From contig NZ_JAAGNW010000027.1 in the NCBI RefSeq assembly GCF_010645215.1, forward strand, positions 12,140-49,336: 37,197 bases of DNA, given 5' to 3'. A program made the position numbers and the translations under genes. A model generated the notes under the pieces. That model saw only the letters and a program-made list of their open reading frames with translations. It did no database searches and was not told the DNA's origin. Shown one piece after another: positions 8,696-14,321 of this stretch; the first letter of the stretch is position 1, and each line of letters begins with the position of its first letter. Source of the stretch: Burkholderia multivorans. Its GTDB lineage: Bacteria > Pseudomonadota > Gammaproteobacteria > Burkholderiales > Burkholderiaceae.

Positions 8696-8738
8696 GGGGT
8701 CGTCCCCGTGACGCGAAAGGCCCGGGGTCGTCCCCGGG
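8696..8738 (-). promoter_or_regulatory. Guanidine-II (mini-ykkC) riboswitch
   Basis: On the minus strand the leader folds into two hairpins with identical ACGA loops: CCCGGGG-loop-CCCCGGG (8738 to 8721) and GGGG-loop-CCCC (8707 to 8696), joined by a 13-base linker. Paired short stems with ACGR tetraloops are the defining feature of the mini-ykkC motif, now known as guanidine-II, where the loops kiss and each binds guanidinium. It ends 22 bases before the gdx start. This was found by eye, without a covariance-model search. Confidence 0.9.
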
Positions 8739-8746
8739 CAGCGTCC

Positions 8747-8755
8747 AGTATAACA
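8747..8755 (-). promoter_or_regulatory. Extended -10 promoter for gdx
   Basis: The minus strand reads TGTTATACT, an extended -10 (TG, one base, TATACT). Transcription would begin around 8740, only one or two bases before the first riboswitch hairpin, so the aptamer would form the very 5' end of the message. The -35 region is weak, as is usual for extended -10 promoters. Confidence 0.6.
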
Positions 8756-8795
8756 ATTTGCTTACAGGCGCGCAGGCGGGCCGGCGGGCGCGCCC

Positions 8796-9107
8796 CTACT
8801 TCGGCGCATGCGGCGCGGCGGCGGCGCGCTCCGCGATCGGCAGGCCCTGGGCGTCGACCTGCACGCAGCGATCGTCGCGATACAGCGCCCATTCCTCGCA
8901 GGTGCGGCCGTCCTTGAACACGCACATGCCGTACTGGCCGCGCGGACTGTCGTGGATCACCAGCTTGCCGCCGAGCTTCTCGCAATTGACCGAGGCCGGA
9001 TTCGCCATGCCGATCTTCTGAGGCGTGGCCGGCAGCGGTTGCGCGAACACGCCCGCCGCGACCAGTCCAAGCGCTCCGCCGATTCCCATCCGTATCAACG
9101 CCCTCAT
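8796..9107 (-). CDS. DUF333 family secreted protein
   Basis: The 103-residue protein begins with a Sec signal peptide ([20 protein letters not shown]..., likely cut after FA at residue 22). The mature part has the DUF333 motif: [12 protein letters not shown], then [25 protein letters not shown], with four Cys at 42, 62, 70 and 81 that can form two disulfides. E. coli YoaF is a related small periplasmic protein; some homologues are called haemolysin-like without proof. AAGGAG stands six bases before the ATG. It is transcribed toward gdx but separated by the gdx promoter and riboswitch. Confidence 0.9.
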   Translation of the reverse strand: MRALIRMGIGGALGLVAAGVFAQPLPATPQKIGMANPASVNCEKLGGKLVIHDSPRGQYGMCVFKDGRTCEEWALYRDDRCVQVDAQGLPIAERAAAAPHAPK

Positions 9108-9215
9108 GAGCCGCTCCTTGTTCTGGTTGTCGAGCGGTCAGCATAAAGGCAATTCCGAAAACTGTCTCCGCGGCCCCGGGCGACGCTGCGCAATTGCAAC
9201 GGCGGCCGCGCGCGG

Positions 9216-9239
9216 GGCCGCCCGGCTACCCGGGCGGCC
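9216..9239. other. Strong hairpin at the halogenase 3' end
   Basis: GGCCGCCCGG (9216-9225) pairs with CCGGGCGGCC (9230-9239) across a four-base loop. The stem includes the last halogenase codons and its stop. No T-tract follows on the minus strand, so it may protect the 3' end or help Rho-dependent termination rather than act alone. Confidence 0.45.
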
Positions 9240-10677
9240 TGGGGCCGGCCGCGCGCACCACGCCGAGATGCGGCCGGGTGGTCACGTAGAACTCGCCGTC
9301 CGACTGGGCAGGCGACAGCGCTGGAAAGCCCTCGATCGCATCGAAGAACGCGGCGTTCGCGTCCGCTTCGTGCCGCGCGCCGCTCAACCCGCATTTGTCC
9401 TTGCGCAGCCTCAGGTTGTCGTCGATACGCCGGGAGAACTCGCCGATGAGGTGCGTCGTGGCATCCTCCGCATCCGCGAAATCCTCGAGCCCCGACACCA
9501 GATTGCGAAATGCATGCTGGACGTCGCCCCGATCGACGTCGTGGGTACTGAGGCGGGTCGCCTCGCGAAAGTAGCCATGCTTGCCCTGGGCTTCGTAGAA
9601 GGCCGACACGAAGAACAGGAAGCGCAGATAGGCCTGCCGGTAGCTGCGCTCGTAATAGGCGGCCGCCTCGGCCTCGGTCAACTCCCGGCGCAGCGCACTT
9701 GCGATGCTCGCGGCCGCGAGCAGGCCGCTGTACATGGCCAGATGCACCCCGCTGGACAGCAGCGGATCGAGAAAACACGCCGCGTCGCCGGCGAGAAAAT
9801 AACGGGGGCCGGCGAAGCGGTCCGCGCGGTACGAGTAGTCGGCCTCGCTCTTCGCCGCGCGATCGCGCACGCCCGACGCGATCGCGCGCGCCACCGTCTC
9901 GGACGAGGCAAGATAGCCGAGATACAGATCGTCGAGCGCACCGCGCCGGCTCGCCGCGAGATGCCCATCGCGCCGCACGACCGCGCCGATGCTGGTCGTG
10001 CCGTCGCTGAACGGGATAAGCCAGATCCAACCCTCCGGAATCGACACGACGACGATCGCCCCGTCGCGCGCGCCCAGCGGCATGCGCACCCCGCGCCAGT
10101 ACGCCCAGACGGCAATATTCTGGAAGGTCTCGTGGAAGCGACGATTGCGCAGGTAGCGCGTCGCCATCAGGCCGGCCCGCCCGCTCGCATCCACCAGATA
10201 GTCGAATGCGATACGCCGCTCGCCCAAGGGTTCGTCATCGGCGCGACAGCACGCCACGCAGGGGCGCTCGCCATCGAACCGCAGGGACTCCGCGCCCACC
10301 CCTTCGGCGACGGTCGCACCCGACGCCGCCGCGTGTTTGAGCAGCAGATCGTCGAACGCCGCGCGCTGGACCTGGAAGCTGTACTGATACTGGCCGCGCA
10401 GTTCGCCGAAGTCGAGCATCCACTGCTCCCCCTTCCAGTCCAGGTACGCGCCCGGCTTGCGCTGGAAACCATACGCTTCGACCCGCTCGCGCGCCCCGAT
10501 CAGCTCCAGCACCTCGAGACACGACGGCAGCAGCGATTCGCCGATGTGATAGCGCGGGAAGCGCGCGCGCTCCAGCTGGACGACCTCGATGCCTTCGCGC
10601 GCGAGCAATGATGCTGTGACAGAACCGGCGGGACCGCCGCCGATCACGAGAACCTGGGTATGAGTCGGCAGGCGCAT
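9226..10677 (-). CDS. Flavin-dependent halogenase
   Basis: The 483-residue protein has every motif of FADH2-dependent halogenases: GGGPAGS dinucleotide-binding loop (13-19), HIGESLLPS (44-52), GFQRKPGA with the putative catalytic Lys74 that would form the chloramine, GWIWLIP (the GWxWxIP motif that separates halogenases from monooxygenases) and FLDPLLSSG near the chloride site. The KPGA spacing resembles the phenol/pyrrole halogenases (PltA, CmlS class) more than the tryptophan halogenases; this placement is by motif only. A partner flavin reductase is needed and is not encoded nearby. The gene lies 58 bases behind the TPL-like gene on the same strand, so the two form an operon. The C-terminal ~120 residues are variable in the family and give no substrate hint. 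Confidence 0.92.
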   Translation of the reverse strand: MRLPTHTQVLVIGGGPAGSVTASLLAREGIEVVQLERARFPRYHIGESLLPSCLEVLELIGARERVEAYGFQRKPGAYLDWKGEQWMLDFGELRGQYQYSFQVQRAAFDDLLLKHAAASGATVAEGVGAESLRFDGERPCVACCRADDEPLGERRIAFDYLVDASGRAGLMATRYLRNRRFHETFQNIAVWAYWRGVRMPLGARDGAIVVVSIPEGWIWLIPFSDGTTSIGAVVRRDGHLAASRRGALDDLYLGYLASSETVARAIASGVRDRAAKSEADYSYRADRFAGPRYFLAGDAACFLDPLLSSGVHLAMYSGLLAAASIASALRRELTEAEAAAYYERSYRQAYLRFLFFVSAFYEAQGKHGYFREATRLSTHDVDRGDVQHAFRNLVSGLEDFADAEDATTHLIGEFSRRIDDNLRLRKDKCGLSGARHEADANAAFFDAIEGFPALSPAQSDGEFYVTTRPHLGVVRAAGPRPPG

Positions 10678-10735
10678 GGCAAGTCCGGATGTCGTTCGGG
10701 CGCAATGGCGACCGCACCGGGCCGCCGGCCGTGGA

Positions 10736-12118
10736 TCAGAGCAGCGCGAAGCGCGCCTGGAAAAAACGCAGGTACTTGGGCTCCTCGATCAGACTGAGCC
10801 CGCGCAATTCGGCGCGCCGCCGATAGATGCGCTCGATCGCCTGCGCGACCAGATCGAGATGGGATTGTGTATAGACGCGTCGCGGGATCGCCAGGCGCAC
10901 CAGTTCAAGCTCGGCGGGACGGTTCTGCCCCGTGGCCGGATCGCGGCCCGCCGACAGCGCGCCCCGCTCCACCGAGCGGATGCCGGCCTCGACGTACAGC
11001 TCGACCGTCAGCCGCTGCGCAGGGAACGCGTCCTGCGGAATCTGCGGCAGGAAGCGTTTCGCACCGAGATAGACCGCATGCCCGCCGACCGGCTCGACGA
11101 TCGGAATGTCGCGCGCGCGCAGTTGCGCCCCCAGATACTCGACCTGCGCGACGCGCGCGCGAATGTGCTCATCGCCGACCGACCCCTCGATGCCGACGGC
11201 GATCGCCTCCATGTCCCGTCCCGCGAGGCCGCCGTACGTATGCAGGCCTTCGTAGGCCAGCGCGAGGTTGCTGGCCTCCTTGTAGAGCGCTTCGTCGTTC
11301 AGCGCCAGCCAACCGCCGATGTTGACGAGCGCATCCTTCTTCGCGCTCATCGTCGAGATATCGGTCAGCGCGCACATCTCGCGCAGGATCTCCGCGACGC
11401 TCGTCTGCCGATAGCCCGGCTCCCGCACCTGGATGAAGTATGCGTTTTCCAAGGCGCGCGCGGCGTCGAGCACGACGCGAATGCCGTGCTGCTGCGCGAG
11501 CGCTCGCACCGCGCGCAAATTCGCCATCGAGATCGGCTGGCCGCCCGCCATGTTGACGGTCGCGGCCAGGCTGATATACGGAATCCTTTGCGCGCCGACC
11601 CGCGCGATCAGCGCCTCGAGCTTCGCGAGATCCACGTCGCCCTTGAACGGACAAGGCGACGCGGGCGCATAGGCATCGGCGACGATCACATCCTCGAAGA
11701 TCCCGCCCGCGAGTTCCTGATGCAGACGCGTGCTCGGAAAATACATGTTGCCCGGCACATGATCGCCCGGACGGATCAACAGTTTCGCGAGGATATGTTC
11801 GGCGCCGCGCCCCTGGTGCGTCGGCAGCACATGACGATAGCCGTAGTGACGCCGCACCGCCGCCTCCAGGCGATAGAAGTTGCGGCTGCCCGCATAGGCT
11901 TCGTCGCCGAGCATCAGCGCGGCCCATTGACGGTCGCTCATCGCCGCCGTGCCGCTGTCCGTGAACAGATCGATGAAGACGTCCTCGGCGCGCAGCAGCA
12001 CGACGTTGAAACCCGCCGCCTCGATCGCGCGCGTCCGTTCGTCACGCGTCATGACTTTCAGCGGCTCGACCACCTTGATCTTGTACGGCTCGACCAGGTA
12101 TTGGATCTCGATCGCCAT
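10736..12118 (-). CDS. Tyrosine phenol-lyase/tryptophanase family PLP enzyme
   Basis: The 460-residue protein is collinear with Citrobacter TPL (456 residues) by recall, offset +4. The catalytic set is present: Tyr75 (TPL Y71), Arg104 (R100), Asp218 and Arg221 (D214, R217), PLP Lys261 in TMSAKKD (K257), Arg385 in VERG (R381, phenol OH contact) and Phe452-Phe453. The VERG segment matches TPL (MERG), not tryptophanase (VEIG). TPL Thr124, the other phenol-OH contact, is replaced by Pro128 (NMYFPSTR), so the natural substrate may not be plain tyrosine. The family carries out reversible beta-elimination to an aromatic, pyruvate and ammonia. AGGAGG stands six bases before the ATG. It is first in an operon with the halogenase and sits behind a palindrome-containing promoter. 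Confidence 0.93.
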   Translation of the reverse strand: MAIEIQYLVEPYKIKVVEPLKVMTRDERTRAIEAAGFNVVLLRAEDVFIDLFTDSGTAAMSDRQWAALMLGDEAYAGSRNFYRLEAAVRRHYGYRHVLPTHQGRGAEHILAKLLIRPGDHVPGNMYFPSTRLHQELAGGIFEDVIVADAYAPASPCPFKGDVDLAKLEALIARVGAQRIPYISLAATVNMAGGQPISMANLRAVRALAQQHGIRVVLDAARALENAYFIQVREPGYRQTSVAEILREMCALTDISTMSAKKDALVNIGGWLALNDEALYKEASNLALAYEGLHTYGGLAGRDMEAIAVGIEGSVGDEHIRARVAQVEYLGAQLRARDIPIVEPVGGHAVYLGAKRFLPQIPQDAFPAQRLTVELYVEAGIRSVERGALSAGRDPATGQNRPAELELVRLAIPRRVYTQSHLDLVAQAIERIYRRRAELRGLSLIEEPKYLRFFQARFALL

Positions 12119-12181
12119 GACGCGCCTCCTGCATGCGAGGGCCGTGCACGGCGTCCGGCAATCCGGCACCATGCGCACCCG

Positions 12182-12202
12182 ATACGATGACACTCATCGT
12201 AT
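12182..12202. promoter_or_regulatory. Perfect palindromic operator upstream of the TPL-halogenase operon
   Basis: ATACGATGA (12182-12190), a 3-base spacer (CAC), then TCATCGTAT (12194-12202): nine of nine positions are symmetric. One arm contains the -10 hexamer of the lyase promoter, so a bound regulator would repress. It does not match the TyrR box (TGTAAA-N6-TTTACA). The regulator is not encoded in the neighbouring genes. Confidence 0.7.
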
Positions 12203-12223
12203 GTCGCGCGATACTTCGATCAA
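12196..12223 (-). promoter_or_regulatory. Promoter of the TPL-halogenase operon
   Basis: On the minus strand TTGATC (-35, 12223-12218) and TACGAT (-10, 12201-12196) stand 16 bases apart; each matches the sigma-70 consensus at four of six positions. The predicted start is about 70 bases before the ATG, within the second arm of the palindrome. Confidence 0.5.
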
Positions 12224-12445
12224 CCTACCAATAATCGTAGTCGCGACAGGCACGCCTGCCTCCGCGCCCTCGCGACGCGCGACGCCTCACCCGATCGGCG
12301 GGACGCGACCTGACTCACTCTTAATCTCGTTAATAAAAGAACTGAAAAGATGAATCGGTAGAATCCCGGCCAGATACCCGCTGCCCGATATCGGGCGACC
12401 CGCGCCACGGGCCGCTCGCCATGCCCGACCCCGGAGAGAAAACCC

Positions 12446-13609
12446 GTGTTGACGATCAACGCCGAATGGCGCGACTGGCTGACGACCAACGTCGCGCGCG
12501 GCTGCTCCGCCCAAGCCATCCTCGAAGCGCTGGTCCGGAATGGCTTCGCGCCCAACGACGCACGCGCCATCGTCGAGCCGCTGTTCGCGCCGGCTGCGCC
12601 GGCCGTGCCTGCCGTAGCTGACGCGCTTGACGCGCCCGACACATCCGCAGCCTCCCCCGCCGCGCCGCCCGCCGGCTCCCCGCCCGCCCCGGCGCTCAAC
12701 CCCGCGTGGCGCGACTGGCTGGCAACCAACGTCGCGCGCGGCTGCTCCGCCCGATCGATGATCGATGCAATGGTCCAGACCGGCTTCGCACCCGACCACG
12801 CGCGCGCCATCGTCGAGCCGTTGTTCGCGTCGATCGCGCCGGCCGATCCGTCACCGGCCGCCCCGCCGCCTGCGGCCCAGTCCGCCGCTGCCCCGCCGCC
12901 CGCCGCCGCCGCGCTCGACGCCGCGGCCACCCCGCCCCAAAGCGACTACGTCTACGACCCCGCCCCGCTCGCCGCGCGCAACGTGATCCGCGCGCATGAT
13001 CGCGACGTGCGCGTGCTGAGCCGCTGCGAACGTCCGCAGGTCGTCGTGTTCGGCGACGTGCTGTCGGCCCGCGAATGCGAGGAACTGATCGCCCGCGCGC
13101 GCGACCGGCTCACGCGTTCACAGGTCGTCACGCACGACGGCCAGGACTCCGCGCTGTCCGACTATCGGACCAGCGAAGGCACCTGGTTCCCGCGCGGCGC
13201 GGATCCGTTCATCGAACGCCTCGAACGGCGTCTCGCGGCGCTGATGAACTGGCCGGTCGAAAACGGCGAGGGGCTGCAGGTGCTGCGCTACGGCGTCGGC
13301 GCCGAATACCGGCCGCACCACGACTACTTCGCGCCCGACAAGCCCAGCAGCGCGTTGCACACGGCGGCGGGCGGACAGCGCATCGCAACCCTCGTGATCT
13401 ACCTGAACGACGTGCCGGCAGGCGGCGAGACGATCTTCCCCGACGCCCACCTGTCGGTCGCGCCGCAACGCGGCGCGGCCGTCTATTTCCGCTACGCCAA
13501 CGCGCGCGGACAACTCGACCCGCTCTCGCTGCACGGCGGCAGCCCGGTGCGCGAGGGCGAGAAGTGGGTGATGACCAAGTGGGTGCGCGAGCGCGCGTAC
13601 GGCGGCTGA
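12446..13609 (+). CDS. 2OG-Fe(II) oxygenase, prolyl 4-hydroxylase-like
   Basis: The 387-residue protein ends in a P4H-type double-stranded beta-helix domain (from about residue 195). The iron ligands are His291 or His292 with Asp293 (HHD) and His363, and Lys373 should hold 2-oxoglutarate. The N-terminal half is unusual: two copies of a ~43-residue module (residues 7-49 and 87-129), each containing WRDWL, NVARGCSA and ARAIVEPLF, joined by Pro/Ala linkers. No signal peptide is present, so it is probably cytoplasmic. The start is GTG at 12446 with GGAGA upstream; the next codon TTG is also possible. It is divergent from the TPL-halogenase operon and convergent with kdpE. Substrate unknown; protein-bound proline or a free metabolite are both possible. 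Confidence 0.9.
   Translation: MLTINAEWRDWLTTNVARGCSAQAILEALVRNGFAPNDARAIVEPLFAPAAPAVPAVADALDAPDTSAASPAAPPAGSPPAPALNPAWRDWLATNVARGCSARSMIDAMVQTGFAPDHARAIVEPLFASIAPADPSPAAPPPAAQSAAAPPPAAAALDAAATPPQSDYVYDPAPLAARNVIRAHDRDVRVLSRCERPQVVVFGDVLSARECEELIARARDRLTRSQVVTHDGQDSALSDYRTSEGTWFPRGADPFIERLERRLAALMNWPVENGEGLQVLRYGVGAEYRPHHDYFAPDKPSSALHTAAGGQRIATLVIYLNDVPAGGETIFPDAHLSVAPQRGAAVYFRYANARGQLDPLSLHGGSPVREGEKWVMTKWVRERAYGG
12464..12832 (+). repeat. Internal tandem duplication in the prolyl-hydroxylase-like gene
   Basis: The coding segments 12464-12592 and 12704-12832 encode nearly the same 43-residue module 80 residues apart, and the DNA is also highly similar (for example both contain AACGTCGCGCGCGGCTGCTC). 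The high DNA identity suggests a recent duplication or gene conversion. The module resembles a small helical, possibly protein-binding, unit. Confidence 0.8.
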
Positions 13610-13625
13610 CGCCGCTCCGGCGTCA
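13607..13625. terminator. Hairpin shared by two convergent stop codons
   Basis: TGACGCCG (13607-13614) and CGGCGTCA (13618-13625) pair across CTC. The left arm begins with the hydroxylase TGA and the right arm ends with the kdpE stop (TCA on the plus strand). It lacks a T-tract on either side, so termination strength is uncertain. Confidence 0.4.
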
Positions 13626-14321
13626 CAGCGCGCCGACCAGCCGGTAGCCGACGCCCGTCTCGGTCACGATGTGCTCGGGCTGCGCCGGATCGTTCTCGAG
13701 CTTCTGGCGCAGATGCGCCATGTAGATCCGCAGGTAGTGATGGCTCTCGACGTGCGACGGCCCCCACACGTCGCGCAGCAGCTGCCGGTGCGTGAGCACC
13801 CGCCCCGCATGCCGCACGAGCGTCGCGAGCAGCCGGTACTCGAGCGGCGTCAGGTGGACCGTCTCGCCCGCGCGCCACACCTGGCGCAGCGCAAGATCCA
13901 CGGTCACCGCGCCGAAGCTCACCTTCGGCGACTCGTTCGCGCCGCCCTGGTTGCGTCGCCGCAGATGCGCGCGGATCCGCGCGAGCAGTTCCGATACACC
14001 GAACGGCTTGGTCAGATAGTCGTCGGCGCCCGCGTCGAGCGCGGCGACCTTCTCCTCTTCGTGGGTGCGCGCGGACAGCACGATCACCGGCAGGTCCGAC
14101 CAGCCGCGCAGCTCGCGGATCACGTCGAGGCCGTCGGTGTCGGGCAGCCCGAGATCGACGATCGCGAGATCCGGCTTGCGGGTCGCCGCCTCGATCAGGC
14201 CTTGCTTGCCGGTCTCGGCATCGAACACGGCGATGCCCTCTTCCTCGAGCGCGGCGCGCACGAAGCGGCGGATCTGTTTTTCGTCTTCGATCAGAACGAC
14301 GGTCAGCGTGGGTTCACTCAT
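13623..14321 (-). CDS. kdpE: KdpE response regulator
   Basis: The 232-residue OmpR/PhoB-type regulator has the receiver domain with VLIEDE at the N-terminus, phospho-acceptor Asp56 in VDLGLPD and Lys105 in LTKPFG, then a winged-helix DNA-binding domain ending in VTETGVGYRL. It closely follows E. coli KdpE (AATRKPDL, VPVIVLSAR-like segments). It receives phosphate from KdpD and activates kdpFABC. The start codon overlaps the kdpD end by eight bases (ATG 14321, or ATG 14327 two codons earlier), so the two are coupled. A KdpE-like box is found at 22116-22139. Confidence 0.96.
   Translation of the reverse strand: MSEPTLTVVLIEDEKQIRRFVRAALEEEGIAVFDAETGKQGLIEAATRKPDLAIVDLGLPDTDGLDVIRELRGWSDLPVIVLSARTHEEEKVAALDAGADDYLTKPFGVSELLARIRAHLRRRNQGGANESPKVSFGAVTVDLALRQVWRAGETVHLTPLEYRLLATLVRHAGRVLTHRQLLRDVWGPSHVESHHYLRIYMAHLRQKLENDPAQPEHIVTETGVGYRLVGAL

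Larger units (their letters stand above)
12119..12445. other. Divergent intergenic region between TPL-like and prolyl-hydroxylase-like genes
   Basis: This 327-base stretch holds the minus-strand promoter and operator for the TPL-halogenase unit (12182-12223) and an A/T-rich segment (12311-12366) that should contain the plus-strand promoter. In that segment TAGAAT (12359-12364) is a possible -10 without a good -35. No gene is supported in it. Confidence 0.6.

Noticed and set aside
8354-9144. Minus-strand frame that would fuse a basic N-terminal part to the SMR exporter
   Set aside because: The upstream part is a shadow of the DUF333 gene and runs through the riboswitch; the exporter family starts at MSWFLLF (8673).
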